A stretch of 64,000 bases of DNA from Methanocellaceae archaeon UBA148 (GTDB lineage: Archaea > Halobacteriota > UBA148). The stretch is from NCBI GenBank assembly GCA_002495885.1, contig DAHG01000057.1, forward strand, positions 1 to 64,000. The letters run 5' to 3'. Below the pieces are notes generated by a model. The model had not been told where the DNA came from, ran no database searches, and saw nothing but the letters and a program-made list of their open reading frames with translations. Positions 36,919 through 46,832 of this stretch are shown here, in pieces (the stretch's first letter is position 1; every line of letters starts with the position of its first letter). Position numbers and translations under genes: made by a program.

Positions 36919-38055
36919 TCATTTATTTTTTTTGTTTGTTTTCATTCGCCTTTTCAAAATTCCCGTGGATTTTTCACTCTCATCCCCCAGCTTTAACAGC
37001 AATTCTTTCTGCTCTTTACCGAGGTTCGTAGGCGTCTTTACCACCACTTTTACGTGCTGGTCTCCGTTGCCTCTTCTGCTCAGGTGAGGGATGCCCATCC
37101 CCTTTAAACTAAACAGGGTTCCGGTCTGAGTGCTCTGGGGGATTTTAATCTTGGTTTTACCCTTCAATGTTGGCGCCTCTACCTCTGCTCCAAGGGCTGC
37201 TTGGGTAAAGCTGATGGGAACCTCACAAATGACATCGTTTCCTTCACGCCTGAAAATCTCATGGGGCTTGACATCAACTATTATGTACAAATCTCCGGCA
37301 GATCCGCCCCTTGTACCTGCTTCACCCTCCCCCACGATCCTCAGACGAGAGCCTGTGTCCACTCCGGGCGGAATTTTTACGGATATTTTCCTTGTACGTC
37401 GAACTTTTCCATCGCCATGGCAGGTAGTGCAAAGTGATTCTATGATTTTCCCATTTCCACGGCATTTGTTACATGTGGTGACTGATGTGAACATTCCAAA
37501 AGCAGTCCTCCTAGACTGGCTTATTTGCCCTGTTCCGTGGCAATCAGAGCAGGCTTTCAAACCTCCCGGCCCAGCGCCCGATCCGTCGCAAGAGTCACAG
37601 ATTACCATGCGAGATATTTCGACCTCTTTGGTGGTGCCGAAGGCAGCATCCTCCAGGGCTATATCCAGGTCATATCTCAGATCAGCACCCCTGGTAGGCC
37701 TGTATCTCTCTTTTTTAGGGCCAAAAAATATGTCGAAGATGCCCCCCCCGAAGAAATCTCTGCCGAAGAGATCCTCTATGTCACCAAAGTGAGTGAAATC
37801 CCCCCAGGAGAAGCCGCCTCTACCGAAGGCGTCTTGAACGGCGGCATGGCCGAACCTGTCATAATTAGATCTCTTGTCTGGGTCAGCTAAAACTTCATAT
37901 GCCTCAGAGATCTCCTTGAATTTCTCGCCTGTTTCTTTTTTATCTAGATTTATATCCGGATGGTACTTCTTAGCCAATCGACGATAGGCTTTCTTTATTT
38001 CCTCTTGGGAGGCATTCTTGTCAATCCCAAGAATTTCATAGTAATCACGTTTCAC
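36919..38055 (-). CDS. dnaJ: Chaperone DnaJ
   Basis: Hsp40 co-chaperone that stimulates the DnaK ATPase. 378 aa: J domain (residues 1-70) with the HPD motif in YHPDINLD, a Gly/Phe-rich linker, then four zinc repeats [24 protein letters not shown] and CTTCHGDG, and the substrate-binding C-terminal domain. 9 bases after dnaK, same strand. A bacterial-type gene, widely found in mesophilic methanogens. Confidence 0.95.
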   Translation of the reverse strand: MKRDYYEILGIDKNASQEEIKKAYRRLAKKYHPDINLDKKETGEKFKEISEAYEVLADPDKRSNYDRFGHAAVQDAFGRGGFSWGDFTHFGDIEDLFGRDFFGGGIFDIFFGPKKERYRPTRGADLRYDLDIALEDAAFGTTKEVEISRMVICDSCDGSGAGPGGLKACSDCHGTGQISQSRRTAFGMFTSVTTCNKCRGNGKIIESLCTTCHGDGKVRRTRKISVKIPPGVDTGSRLRIVGEGEAGTRGGSAGDLYIIVDVKPHEIFRREGNDVICEVPISFTQAALGAEVEAPTLKGKTKIKIPQSTQTGTLFSLKGMGIPHLSRRGNGDQHVKVVVKTPTNLGKEQKELLLKLGDESEKSTGILKRRMKTNKKNK

Positions 38056-38064
38056 ACTGCGCCT

Positions 38065-39885
38065 CTACTTTTTCTCGTCCTCCACTTCGTAGTCCACATC
38101 CATTGCATCCTCCTCCTTTTCTGGATTCTTTTGTCCCCCTTCCCGTTTTTTGGCAGCCTCGGCATACATGGCGGTAAACAGCTCTTGAGACTTCTTAGCA
38201 AGCTCCTCTATGGCTTTCTTTATCTTTTCTATGTCATCGCCTTTCAACGATTCTTTAACTTCTTCCACCGCTTTTTTTGTATTCTCAAGTTTTTCTTTAT
38301 CCAGTTTATCCCCTACTTCTTCAATGGCTTTTTCTGTGGAGTATACCATCGCATCAGCGTTGTTTCGGATCTCTACTTCTTCTTTCTTCTTTCTATCTTC
38401 CTCTGCGTGTTCTTCTGCCTCTCTGACCATTCGATCTATATCCCCCTTTGGGAGGGTGTCTGTTCTCTGGATGGTGATCGATTGTTCTTTACCGGTCCCA
38501 AGGTCCTTCGCTTTGACGTTCAGAATGCCGTTTGCATCGATGTCAAAGGTCACCTCTATCTGTGGTATACCTCTTGGGGCTGGAGGAATCCCATCCAAGA
38601 GGAACTTGCCCAAGGTTTTATTATAGGCAGCCATCTCTCTTTCGCCTTGTAAGACACGAATTTCCACAGACGGCTGATTGTCTGCTGCAGTGGAAAATAT
38701 CTGACTTTTCCTGGTAGGGATGGTGGTGTTCCTCTCCACCAAGGGTGTGGATATGCCCCCCAATGTTTCGATGCTCAGGGTTAGGGGAGTAACATCCAGT
38801 AGGAGCACATCTTTTACCTCTCCGACCAATACGCCTGCCTGTATTGCTGCTCCCAGAGCGACGCATTCATCTGGGTTAACGTCCTTGTATGGCTCTTTGC
38901 CAAAGTAATCTCTAACAAGTTTTTGGATTGCAGGAGCTCTTGTCTGCCCTCCCACTAGGATGGCTTTATCGATATCTTTTGCCCCTAATTTAGCATCAGA
39001 TAATGCTTGATCTATCGATCTTACTGTTCTCTCTGCCAGGTCAGAGGTCATACTCTCAAATTTCGCCCTCGTCAGCTTAACATCTATATGCTTTGGCCCG
39101 CTTTTATCTGAAGCTATAAATGGCAGATTGATGTTCGTCGTTAACACCGAGGAAAGCTCTATCTTAGCCTTCTCAGCCGCATCCTTTAACCTCTGCATCG
39201 CCATTTTATCCCCTTTCAGGTCAATGCCGTTTTTTTCTTTAAACTCGCCCACGAGCCAATCTACTATCCGCTGGTCCCAGTCGTCACCCCCCAGGTGGGT
39301 ATCTCCTGCGGTGGACTCGACTTCAAAAACACCATCGCCCAGCTCTAGTATCGAAACGTCAAAGGTTCCCCCACCGAGATCATATACCAAGATGGTGTTC
39401 TCCTCATCTTTATCCAGTCCATAGGCTAAAGCTGAGGCTGTGGGCTCATTGATTATGCGGAGCACCTCCAGACCTGCAATCTTTCCGGCATCTTTTGTTG
39501 CTGTCCTCTGAGCATCATCGAAATAAGCTGGGACGGTAATTACTGCTTGAGTTATCTTCTCCCCTAAATAGCTCTCTGCATCCCTTTTCAGCTTTTGCAG
39601 GATCATTGCCGATATCTCTTGAGGAGTGTACTCCTTTTTACCGATCTTCACTTTTTCTTTCGTACCCATCTTCCTCTTGATGGAAGCAACCGTACGCTCT
39701 GGGTTCGATATGTACTGTCTCTTGGCAACCTCTCCAACGACTATCTCTCCACTATCGGTAAAGCCAACGATGGAAGGGGTAATTCGTCCCCCTTCTGAGT
39801 TGTTGATGATTGTCGGCTTGCCAGCCTCCATCACCGCCACGCATGAGTTAGTTGTGCCGAGATCGATTCCAATCACTTTAGCCAT
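38065..39885 (-). CDS. dnaK: Chaperone DnaK (Hsp70)
   Basis: ATP-dependent Hsp70, 606 aa. The nucleotide-binding domain has [31 protein letters not shown] and [13 protein letters not shown]. The substrate-binding domain has [14 protein letters not shown] and ends in an acidic tail rich in Glu/Asp ([18 protein letters not shown]). The C-terminus lacks the exact EEVD of eukaryotes. Order grpE-dnaK-dnaJ with 4- and 9-base gaps indicates one operon. Confidence 0.96.
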   Translation of the reverse strand: MAKVIGIDLGTTNSCVAVMEAGKPTIINNSEGGRITPSIVGFTDSGEIVVGEVAKRQYISNPERTVASIKRKMGTKEKVKIGKKEYTPQEISAMILQKLKRDAESYLGEKITQAVITVPAYFDDAQRTATKDAGKIAGLEVLRIINEPTASALAYGLDKDEENTILVYDLGGGTFDVSILELGDGVFEVESTAGDTHLGGDDWDQRIVDWLVGEFKEKNGIDLKGDKMAMQRLKDAAEKAKIELSSVLTTNINLPFIASDKSGPKHIDVKLTRAKFESMTSDLAERTVRSIDQALSDAKLGAKDIDKAILVGGQTRAPAIQKLVRDYFGKEPYKDVNPDECVALGAAIQAGVLVGEVKDVLLLDVTPLTLSIETLGGISTPLVERNTTIPTRKSQIFSTAADNQPSVEIRVLQGEREMAAYNKTLGKFLLDGIPPAPRGIPQIEVTFDIDANGILNVKAKDLGTGKEQSITIQRTDTLPKGDIDRMVREAEEHAEEDRKKKEEVEIRNNADAMVYSTEKAIEEVGDKLDKEKLENTKKAVEEVKESLKGDDIEKIKKAIEELAKKSQELFTAMYAEAAKKREGGQKNPEKEEDAMDVDYEVEDEKK

Positions 39886-39889
39886 TAAA

Positions 39890-40474
39890 TCACCTCTTCT
39901 CCACCTTGACCAATGCCGGTCTTATGACTTTTGATTTTAAAGAATAACCCTTCTGCAATTCCTCCACCACCGCGTTTTCTGGATATTTCCCTGTTGTGAC
40001 AGCCATAACAGCCTCATGTTTATGAGGGTCAAATACCTCACCAAGTGCCTTTATAGGCGTTACCCCTTCCCACCCTAATATGCCTTGCAATTGCTTAAGA
40101 ACCATTTCCACCCCCTTGATCAAAGGCTTCTTGCCCCCGCTGTCCTTTGCTGAGCTGAGAGCCCGCTCAAGGTTATCCAATACTTCCAGTAGCTTGAAGA
40201 TTAACTTTTCATTGGCATACTTAGAAAATTCGTCTCTCTCTTTTAGGACCTTTTTCTTATAATTTTCAAAATCGGCTTGCAAATACTGTAATCGCTTTAA
40301 ATATTCTTGAGCTAGTTCATTTTTGTCTTTCAGCTCTTTTTCCAGTACCTTGATTTCTTCTTCTAATTTCTTTTTTGGCTTTTCGTCTTTCGTTCGGCTC
40401 ACTTTGGGATTAGGGGTATCTTGATGGTTACTTTCTTTTTCCATCGATTTCGTGTGATTCTGCGTCATTTTCAC
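39890..40474 (-). CDS. grpE: Nucleotide exchange factor GrpE
   Basis: 194-aa exchange factor for DnaK. The Lys/Glu-rich N-terminal half is a long coiled coil ([19 protein letters not shown]). Next is [20 protein letters not shown], and the C-terminal beta domain contains [15 protein letters not shown] and [19 protein letters not shown]. First gene of the grpE-dnaK-dnaJ unit. Confidence 0.94.
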   Translation of the reverse strand: MKMTQNHTKSMEKESNHQDTPNPKVSRTKDEKPKKKLEEEIKVLEKELKDKNELAQEYLKRLQYLQADFENYKKKVLKERDEFSKYANEKLIFKLLEVLDNLERALSSAKDSGGKKPLIKGVEMVLKQLQGILGWEGVTPIKALGEVFDPHKHEAVMAVTTGKYPENAVVEELQKGYSLKSKVIRPALVKVEKR

Positions 40475-40861
40475 ACACCGTTATTTTAGTAGACCCGCCT
40501 ACTACTTGGGTCCCTTCCCTATAAGTTGCCGGATCCAAATGATGAGCCTTGGTTTTTTAGATCCATCTAACTAGCGATATCCACGTCGTTTTTAGTGGTG
40601 CTTGCTCTGATATATTTCTTATCCATTATGGGGGGAGTTCTAGGATGACATTTTTTCATCATCTGATCCGAGCGTTTCCATCGGTGTTATCCGTTGGTTT
40701 GGTCTTCTCGTTCTAAGATAGGAGGACGTGTTTCCAAAGCTTTAAACTCAACACGAGAAATTTTTAGATACCCCAAACCACGGCTTTCCTATTTTCTTTT
40801 TTCTTACCGTTTTTAACGCTGCAGATCAGAGATGAAAAAATAAGGGCAGCGGCTTGCCCTA
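40475..40861. other. Intergenic region: grpE promoter side and thermosome terminator side
   Basis: About 387 bases without a gene. The right end holds the thermosome terminator. The left end must hold the grpE promoter on the minus strand, but no clear TATA box or heat-shock palindrome could be fixed by eye. Confidence 0.5.
40833..40860 (-). terminator. Hairpin terminator of the thermosome gene
   Basis: On the minus strand, AGGGCA and TGCCCT (40843-40848 and 40855-40860) form a 6-bp stem with a 6-base loop directly after the stop codon. It is followed by a T-rich run (complement of 40833-40842). Confidence 0.65.
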
Positions 40862-42487
40862 CTATTCATCCATGCCGCCCATACCACCCATACCACCTGG
40901 TGGCATTGCAGGCCCTCCTCTCGTCGCGCTTGCTGCGATCACATCATCTATCCTTAGAATCATGACCGCTGCCTCTGTTGCAGAGGAAATGGCTTGGGTT
41001 CTCACCCTCAGGGGTTCGACCACACCGGCTTCCATCATGTCGATGACTTTTCCCTTGTAAACATCCAGTCCGGCGTTCTTTTTGCCCTTCTCATGCTGGG
41101 ATCGCAACGCAACGAGCATGTCTATCGGATCCAGCCCGGCATTCTCTGCGAGCGTTCTTGGAATGGATTCCATTGCATTTGCAAATGCCTCTATGGCGAG
41201 TTGCTCTCTTCCACCAACAGAGGATGCATATTCTCTTAAACGGAGTGCAACTTCTACCTCAGATGCGCCACCACCAGCCACTTGTTTTTTGTCCTCGATC
41301 ACAACACCTACCACGCGAAGCGCATCATGTAATGCCCGCTCAAGTTCATCGACGACGTGTTCGGTCCCCCCTCTTAATAGCAAGGAAACTGCTTTGGGAT
41401 TGTCACACTGCTCTACGAACAACATTTCCTCCTCGCCGATCTTTCGCTCCTCGACCAATCCTGCTTTGCCCAGATCGCTATTTGCGATTTCATCGATGTT
41501 GGTGATTATTTTGCCACCGGTTGCACTGGCTAGTTTCTTCATGTCGCTCTCTTTTACCCTTCTGACAGCGAAAATGCCTGCCTTAGCCAGATAGTGTTGC
41601 ACCATGTCATCGATGCCCTTTTGACAAAATACCACGTTTGCGCCGCTTGCCTTTATCTTTTCAACCATTTTCCTCAGGATATTTTCTTCCTCATCCAAGA
41701 AGGATTTCAATTGATCTGGTGAAGTGATCTCTATTTTTGCATCCACTTCTGTTTTTTCCATCTCTAGTGCGGCATTGATCAATGCTATCTTGGCATTCTT
41801 CACTGTTTTTGGCATTCCGGGGTGTACTCTCTCCTTGTCGAGTATAATCCCTTCTATCAACCTTGAATCTTCAGTACTGCCCCCAACTTTCTTCTCGACC
41901 TTTATGTTGTCCACATCCACGTGGCCGTTTTCTTCTACGGCTTTGTCTGCCTTCACCGCCAGCTCAGCTAAACTATCTCTTGCTGAACCCTTTCCGGTCA
42001 TCGATGTTACCGCTATCTTTTTGAGAGCAATCAGATCATTAGGAGCCAAAGTTACCGCAATAGAGCCCAGGATTTCTTTTGCCTTTTCTGCAGCCATTCT
42101 GTAGCCTGATGCTATGACCGTAGGATGCACTTCCTGGTCTAACAAATCCTCAGCCTGCTTCAGCAATTCTCCTGCGATAATTACAGCAGCGGTGGTGCCA
42201 TCCCCGACTTCATCGTCTTGGGTCTTAGCCACCTCTACGATCATCTTCGCAGCGGGATGCTCAATCTCCATCTCCTTAAGAATCGTCACGCCATCATTGG
42301 TGATGACGATATCTCCCAATGGGTCAACAAGCATCTTGTCCATTCCCTTGGGACCCAAGGTCGTGCGGACTGCATTAGCAATAGCTTTAGCAGCAAGGAT
42401 ATTCCTGCTCTGCGCGTCCTTTCCTCTCGTCCTTTCGGAGCCTTCTTTTAATATAAATATGGGCGTTCCGCCCAGTTGTCCTGCCAT
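40862..42487 (-). CDS. Thermosome subunit (group II chaperonin)
   Basis: 541-aa archaeal chaperonin forming a double-ring ATP-driven folding machine in the cytosol. Signatures are [20 protein letters not shown] (residues 42-61), [35 protein letters not shown] and [13 protein letters not shown], ending in a GGM repeat tail ([11 protein letters not shown]). SD-like AGAGGTG precedes the ATG, and a TATA-like TATATAAAA lies about 55 bases upstream at 42538-42546. It is followed by its own hairpin terminator, separate from the grpE operon. Confidence 0.96.
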   Translation of the reverse strand: MAGQLGGTPIFILKEGSERTRGKDAQSRNILAAKAIANAVRTTLGPKGMDKMLVDPLGDIVITNDGVTILKEMEIEHPAAKMIVEVAKTQDDEVGDGTTAAVIIAGELLKQAEDLLDQEVHPTVIASGYRMAAEKAKEILGSIAVTLAPNDLIALKKIAVTSMTGKGSARDSLAELAVKADKAVEENGHVDVDNIKVEKKVGGSTEDSRLIEGIILDKERVHPGMPKTVKNAKIALINAALEMEKTEVDAKIEITSPDQLKSFLDEEENILRKMVEKIKASGANVVFCQKGIDDMVQHYLAKAGIFAVRRVKESDMKKLASATGGKIITNIDEIANSDLGKAGLVEERKIGEEEMLFVEQCDNPKAVSLLLRGGTEHVVDELERALHDALRVVGVVIEDKKQVAGGGASEVEVALRLREYASSVGGREQLAIEAFANAMESIPRTLAENAGLDPIDMLVALRSQHEKGKKNAGLDVYKGKVIDMMEAGVVEPLRVRTQAISSATEAAVMILRIDDVIAASATRGGPAMPPGGMGGMGGMDE

Positions 42488-42551
42488 TATATTACACCTC
42501 TTTTAATTTATAGCGCAGAATGGATTGTTTGTAGTTCTATATAAAATTTAC

Positions 42552-42635
42552 GGACTAATGGAGTTTGCACCTAAAGTCGTGTTTGACCCTAAAGTCGGGA
42601 GTCTGACCCTAAAGTCGGGGTTTGCTCCTAAAGTC
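42552..42635. repeat. TAAAGTC direct-repeat array, copy 1
   Basis: Four imperfect units of the form (G/T)(C/A)(A/T)CCTAAAGTC end at 42578, 42596, 42616 and 42635, a period of 18-20 bp. The array lies just upstream of the thermosome TATA box (42538-42546) and between that gene and the divergent restriction gene. Two long stretches recur exactly in the array at 46.8-47.0 kb: 42552-42579 equals 46897-46924 (28 bp) and 42583-42616 equals 46833-46866 (34 bp). The even spacing of about two helical turns suggests protein-binding sites. Confidence 0.85.
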
Positions 42636-42696
42636 CTCCCCGTAACTGATTATACTTTCACAAAGCATTTAAACTGCGAATGAGATACCCTATCAT

Positions 42697-43290
42697 ATGG
42701 TAAATATGGAGCGTATTGTTCTCAATCGTTTGAATACTACCCCCAACGAAGCAAGTCTTACTGATGATATTATCGAAGCTTTTGTTAATGGTTGTATGGA
42801 TGACCTTCTAGCAGCATTAGGAACTGCTCTTAGTTTTCAGGGTAGAGCTGCTAAAACAGGAGAAATGTTTGAAGAGGTATTTTACATACTTATGAAAGAT
42901 AAATTTAACATTAATTTAGCAAGGGATTATGCAATACCTAGAGCTTGTTTGTGTGGTGGAGGTGAATTAGATTTTGCGTTAGTTAGAGATAATCAGTTAA
43001 AATGTGGGATTGAAGCTAAAGGGTCTGCTATACGAATCGGTAATCGTCAACTTCCTAGACCTGCATTGATGAGAACAGACACAGTAAAAAAGGCTATTTC
43101 TAATGCGTATCAATTCAAGAGAATATATCCTACTCTCCCTTTTTACATTGTTACAAATGTTAAGCCCACTTCTGGAAATGCTCAGTGTATGTGTAATCTT
43201 GCTGAAGGTGATATTGTTAATCAAATCGTAGACATAACCGACAAAGACGAATTATTACACTTTGTAGTAACATTAAAGAATACACCCTAA
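42697..43290 (+). CDS. Putative type II restriction endonuclease
   Basis: 197 aa. A PD-(D/E)XK-type core is visible: GGGELDFALVRDNQLK then GIEAKGS, with D92, E106 and K108 as candidate catalytic residues. It overlaps by 4 bases, tail to tail, with a DNA methyltransferase gene, the classic layout of a restriction-modification pair. The specificity is unknown. AT-rich coding, unlike the flanking chaperone genes, points to acquired DNA. Confidence 0.65.
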   Translation: MVNMERIVLNRLNTTPNEASLTDDIIEAFVNGCMDDLLAALGTALSFQGRAAKTGEMFEEVFYILMKDKFNINLARDYAIPRACLCGGGELDFALVRDNQLKCGIEAKGSAIRIGNRQLPRPALMRTDTVKKAISNAYQFKRIYPTLPFYIVTNVKPTSGNAQCMCNLAEGDIVNQIVDITDKDELLHFVVTLKNTP

Positions 43291-44183
43291 TATTCAGGTA
43301 TACTCCTTTGAAAAATAAAGTTGTGTATTCTCTTTTCCGCTAATTTACAGTACTTTTCTTCTATGTCGTAACCTACAAAGAACCTATTTAATTTCAATGC
43401 CGCTAACGCTGTCTGCCCGCTGCCTATAAATGGGTCGAGGATAATATCCTCTCTAAAGGAATATAATTGTATAAGTCGTCTGGGTAATTCCTCTGGAAAC
43501 GGTGCGGGATGCCCTACTTTTTTAGCGGAGACGGCAGGAAAAGACCATATGCTTTTTGTAAGTTCAAGGAAATCCTCTTTAGTAATTGTGTCTGGTTTAT
43601 GTCCATTGATTCTACCAAATGAATCTTTAGAAAATATTAGGATATACTCGTGAACATCTCTTATAACAGGGTTTTTAGCACTTTTCCAGCTCCCCCATGC
43701 TGTTGAAGTTCCTGCGCTTGAAGACTTGTCCCATATTAGTTCTCCCCTCATTAAGAACCCTAAATCTAGCATTATTTTGATGATATATGCGTGTAATGGA
43801 ATGTATGGTTTCCTACCTATGTTAGCTACGTTAATGCAAACACGTCCACCAGTAACTAATACTCTATGTGTTTCTTTTAGGACATTTCTGAGTAGGGTTA
43901 GGTATTCATCTAAACTCAAGTCTTTGTCGTATTCCTTCCCTACATTGTATGGGGGAGATGTTATCATCAAATGTACTGAATTATCCGGTAATTCTTTCAT
44001 ATTCTCGCTTGAGGAACAGAATACTTTATTTAGATATTGTTGCGGGATTGATGATTCTTCTTTGAACTCTTCTTTTTCCTTAGAAGAAAGTTTCTTATAT
44101 AAATTGGAGTCGTAAAACTTAGAGGAGTCATGGCTTAATCTTGCGGATACACCGAAAGAACTTGTTTTTGTCCCTTTTTTCAT
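43287..44183 (-). CDS. DNA N6-adenine or N4-cytosine methyltransferase
   Basis: 298 aa of the N6_N4 methyltransferase family. The catalytic motif IV is TSPPYNVG (residues 75-82). The SAM-binding motif I, DPFIGSGQTALAALKL, lies C-terminal to it, so this is the beta-type order. GHPAPFPEELPRRLI is the usual motif before it. It would protect host DNA against the convergent nuclease. N-terminal 55 residues are Lys/Ser-rich and less conserved. Confidence 0.88.
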   Translation of the reverse strand: MKKGTKTSSFGVSARLSHDSSKFYDSNLYKKLSSKEKEEFKEESSIPQQYLNKVFCSSSENMKELPDNSVHLMITSPPYNVGKEYDKDLSLDEYLTLLRNVLKETHRVLVTGGRVCINVANIGRKPYIPLHAYIIKIMLDLGFLMRGELIWDKSSSAGTSTAWGSWKSAKNPVIRDVHEYILIFSKDSFGRINGHKPDTITKEDFLELTKSIWSFPAVSAKKVGHPAPFPEELPRRLIQLYSFREDIILDPFIGSGQTALAALKLNRFFVGYDIEEKYCKLAEKRIHNFIFQRSIPEY

Positions 44184-44228
44184 TTTTGTATTGCCTAACT
44201 TTTTATAATGTTCTTAACCACCAGTAAG

Positions 44229-44254
44229 TTATATTCCTAGCTTATATTCCTAGC
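44229..44254. repeat. 13-bp perfect tandem duplication
   Basis: TTATATTCCTAGC is present twice without a gap between the methyltransferase start and the DUF2080 gene. It may be a replication slip, or the trace of an insertion; it lies about 200 bases outside the left side of the insertion sequence. Confidence 0.7.
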
Positions 44255-44268
44255 TTTGCACATAAAAT

Positions 44269-44442
44269 CTAATCAAAACCCCCATCCAAGGGTTCAATCA
44301 ATAATATCTTAACTCTTTTCCCCACCCAATCAATAGGCACATAAACCCTGCCTGAGTTTCCAGAAGCTTTAACGACCTTCTCCAATACTTCGTATGCTTC
44401 AAGCTTTATCTCCATTTTTTTCGTTATTTCAGACGTTACCAT
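44269..44442 (-). CDS. DUF2080-type transposase-associated protein
   Basis: 57 aa from ATG 44442; another in-frame ATG at 44415 gives 48 aa. The core YEVLEKVVKASGNSGRVYVP, then DWVGKRVKILLIEPL, is the swapped-hairpin AbrB-like DUF2080 pattern found beside archaeal transposases. It is divergent from the transposase gene. It probably belongs to the same insertion sequence and may regulate or assist it. Confidence 0.7.
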   Translation of the reverse strand: MVTSEITKKMEIKLEAYEVLEKVVKASGNSGRVYVPIDWVGKRVKILLIEPLDGGFD

Positions 44443-44573
44443 CAATAATATACAAAGTATCCATAGTATAAATACTTTATGTATTAAAATCATCATTTTT
44501 TGTATATTAATTAAGTATAAACCAATTTGTCACCGAAAGCTTTAATACTATATAGCTATAATATAGCTATTAG

Positions 44574-45818
44574 GTGAATAATATGATAAGTATGATAGAA
44601 GCAATAAACCTGCCGGCCGAAAACCCAAGAGTTATGAGGGGGTATGCCCTAATAGCTCAAGGAAATAAACCGATACCGTTAGCCGATGGAAAGTATGAAA
44701 TCCCTTCGCAATCTGGAAATGGAAACTATACCGTGACTAAAAAAGGCGATAAATGGGACTGTGGATGCCCAGACCACTTTTATCATGGTGTAGAATGCAA
44801 ACACATCCACGCCGTCAGGTATTATCTCCAAGTGGAAAAAGAGACAGCAAAGGGCACGGAAACAACCAAGATACCCTTAACCCACTCTCAGGCATGGACG
44901 GCTTACAACGAAGCCCAGACCAATGAAGTAAGGCTTTTCGATGAGCTTTTAAAGGACTTAGTCCAAAACATAGAAGAGCCAAATCAACACATGGGCAGAC
45001 CAAGACTGAGTTTAAGAGAGACCGCTTTTTGCTCTATTCAAAAGGTGTATTCCCAGCTTTCGAGCAGAAGAGCCAGATCGCTCTTTAAAAATGCAGAAGA
45101 GAGAGAGCAGATAAATCATACACCGCATTTCAATGCAATATCAAAGATGCTACTGAGAGAGGAAATGACACCTATTCTACAAGACCTTATACGATTGTCA
45201 GCCATTCCACTTGCAGGGATTGAGACAGATTTTGCAGTCGATTCCACAGGTTTCACATGCTCCGGTTTTGGAGCTTACTGCATAGAAAAACACAACAACA
45301 AAAGACATCACAACTGGGTAAAAGCCCATATATGCTCTGGAGTTAAGACAAACATCGTTACCGATGTGGTCATCACCGATGGAAATTCAGCAGATTCACC
45401 CCAGTTTGATGGATTGATACGAAGGACATCAATGGGATTCGACATTAACGAAGTTTCAGCCGATAAGGCATACTCATCAAGAGCCAACTATAACACAGTT
45501 GAAGAGGTTGGAGGACAGGCATATATACCCTTCAGGAAAAACGCAACCGCCAGATCAAAGAGTTCACCGCTATGGAAAAAGGCATATCACCATTTCCAAC
45601 TATATCGAGACGAATTTGACACCCATTATCACAAGAGGTCAAACGCTGAATCAACCATCGGAGCGATTAAAAAGAAATTCGGTGAGACTTTGAAGTCTAA
45701 GAAATGGATTGCTCAAAAGAATGAGTTACTTTGTAAAATCCTCGCCTACAACATAACGGTGTTAATCCATGAGATGTTTGAGTCTGGGATCACGCCAGAC
45801 TTTTTGACTTCGAAATAA
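44574..45818 (+). CDS. Transposase, IS4/IS5-like DDE with N-terminal SWIM zinc finger
   Basis: 414 aa. The N-terminus has a SWIM finger, WDCGCPDHFYHGVECKHIHA (C63, C65, C75, H77), for DNA binding. The catalytic domain has the DDE triad D223 (FAVDSTGF), D297 (EVSADKAYSS) and E359 (YHKRSNAESTIGAIKKKFGE). The gene is full length with no stop or frameshift, so the element may still be mobile. ATG 44574 gives the frame MNNMISMIEA; nearby in-frame ATGs are alternatives. Confidence 0.85.
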   Translation: MNNMISMIEAINLPAENPRVMRGYALIAQGNKPIPLADGKYEIPSQSGNGNYTVTKKGDKWDCGCPDHFYHGVECKHIHAVRYYLQVEKETAKGTETTKIPLTHSQAWTAYNEAQTNEVRLFDELLKDLVQNIEEPNQHMGRPRLSLRETAFCSIQKVYSQLSSRRARSLFKNAEEREQINHTPHFNAISKMLLREEMTPILQDLIRLSAIPLAGIETDFAVDSTGFTCSGFGAYCIEKHNNKRHHNWVKAHICSGVKTNIVTDVVITDGNSADSPQFDGLIRRTSMGFDINEVSADKAYSSRANYNTVEEVGGQAYIPFRKNATARSKSSPLWKKAYHHFQLYRDEFDTHYHKRSNAESTIGAIKKKFGETLKSKKWIAQKNELLCKILAYNITVLIHEMFESGITPDFLTSK

Positions 45819-45872
45819 GACACCTGCTGAAGTTGTCAATATCGATCTTAAATTAGGCAAAAACAAAAAGAC

Positions 45873-45902
45873 TATTGAGCACCATTTTTCTGGTGCTCAA
45901 TA
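45873..45902. terminator. Perfect hairpin after the transposase gene
   Basis: TATTGAGCACCA (45873-45884) pairs fully with TGGTGCTCAATA (45891-45902) across a 6-base T-rich loop. It lies 54 bases after the transposase stop and 85 bases after the PIN gene's 3' end on the other strand. It may terminate both transcripts or protect the element from read-through. Confidence 0.6.
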
Positions 45903-45986
45903 ATTAGGTGCTGATGCAATACTATTAGAAAAATAAGTCTGGTTAATTATCCCTGTTTTTTTGTCCAACAATACTCGATCTGTTTA

Positions 45987-46460
45987 TTACCAATTTAATT
46001 CTCTACGCAACATGTCATTATCAACAACCTTAATATTATGTCCACATCCTCTTGGTTTCTTTAAAGCACTAGGTTCTCGTCCAGTAGTAAAAAAGTAGTC
46101 GCAATCATATACTATGGCATAAGCCAAATGAGTTCTATCGGTTAATGAGGAACCATATCTTTTCTCTTCAACAAAAGCATTATCTAAACACATACAACAA
46201 ATTCTTAATTGAGAATGCCTTTCGTCTTCTGGTAATTGTGGTGGGTGTGCAATTTGACAATTGATGTCTGTCCAAAAATCTATTATTTGTTTCAATTTTG
46301 ATATGTCGTCTTTTTTAAAACAGACGGACAAAATTTCTCCTGCTACGGTTATAGAAGTAATTAATTCGTGCCCATCATTTTGCAAGTGTTTTACCGTTCT
46401 TTTATAATAGTGGTCATCTAAGCACTTAAAAAAGATACAAGAATCTAAAAAAACTTTCAT
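45987..46460 (-). CDS. PIN-domain ribonuclease (putative toxin)
   Basis: 157 aa with the acidic PIN positions: D6 in KVFLDSCIFF, E42 in TVAGEILSV, the Asp in SLTDRTHLAYAI, and the Asp in CDYFFTTG. PIN proteins in archaeal toxin-antitoxin pairs cut RNA. A small gene starts upstream on the same strand and ends 21 bases before this one, in the position of an antitoxin. Low GC and the neighbouring insertion sequence suggest accessory DNA. Confidence 0.75.
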   Translation of the reverse strand: MKVFLDSCIFFKCLDDHYYKRTVKHLQNDGHELITSITVAGEILSVCFKKDDISKLKQIIDFWTDINCQIAHPPQLPEDERHSQLRICCMCLDNAFVEEKRYGSSLTDRTHLAYAIVYDCDYFFTTGREPSALKKPRGCGHNIKVVDNDMLRRELNW

Positions 46461-46481
46461 ATTTAGTTATTCATTGGATAA

Positions 46482-46724
46482 CTATCTCCTGATTTCTAAG
46501 CATTTTCGGTGGAATTCACAATCTGGAGATTTTATATCTATTAAGCCACTAATTTCTCCGCTTGTATTTGTTAATATGCCATATCCGTTTATCTCCCTTG
46601 CTATTTCGGGGGAGTATGGTTTTCCAATAAATTCCCTTGGACTATTTTTATTTATTTTGTTTTTATTCATTTTTTGCTTTCTCCCCCCAAAAAATAACTT
46701 AGAATAGTCCAATTTCCATGACAT
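46482..46724 (-). CDS. Small basic protein, possible antitoxin of the PIN toxin
   Basis: 80 aa with a very strong ribosome site (GAGGAGGG at 46731-46738 on the minus strand). The N-terminal half is Lys/Asn-rich (FFGGRKQKMNKNKINKNSP) and the C-terminal half has YSPEIAREINGYGILT and HRKCLEIRR. No AbrB, RHH or Phd/YefM fold is evident. Position just before a PIN gene is the only hint of function. Confidence 0.5.
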   Translation of the reverse strand: MSWKLDYSKLFFGGRKQKMNKNKINKNSPREFIGKPYSPEIAREINGYGILTNTSGEISGLIDIKSPDCEFHRKCLEIRR

Positions 46725-46747
46725 GTTTTTCCCTCCTCTTATGCTCT

Positions 46748-46820
46748 CCCTCTATCGCGCCTTTACTTGTTGTAACATACTTGTCACAACAAGTTGCTGT
46801 TAGTTACCATTTATAGAGGG
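46748..46820. promoter_or_regulatory. Nested inverted repeat upstream of the PIN/partner unit
   Basis: Outer arms CCCTCTAT (46748-46755) and ATAGAGGG (46813-46820). Inner arms ACTTGTTGT (46765-46773) and ACAACAAGT (46786-46794), both perfect. It covers the leader of the minus-strand gene at 46724, downstream of its presumed TATA box. It could be an operator for autoregulation or a structured 5' leader in the transcript. Confidence 0.6.
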
Positions 46821-46832
46821 GATATATAAAAC

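Larger units (their letters stand above)
44500..45902. mobile_element. Insertion sequence with SWIM/DDE transposase (ends not fixed)
   Basis: The transposase gene is followed by a 30-base perfect hairpin and preceded by a palindromic AT promoter region (TATAGCTATAATATAGCTA at about 44552-44570). The divergent DUF2080 gene at 44269-44442 may also belong to it. I could not find terminal inverted repeats or a target-site duplication by eye, so the limits given are approximate. Confidence 0.5.

Noticed and set aside
37130..37792. Long plus-strand frame (220 codons) opposite dnaJ
   Set aside because: It is antisense to a clearly conserved dnaJ, has no ribosome site, and reads as Pro/Ser-rich noise.
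38210..38652. Plus-strand frames of 138 and 230 codons opposite dnaK
   Set aside because: Antisense shadow of the dnaK C-terminus; composition is low-complexity Ser/Phe.
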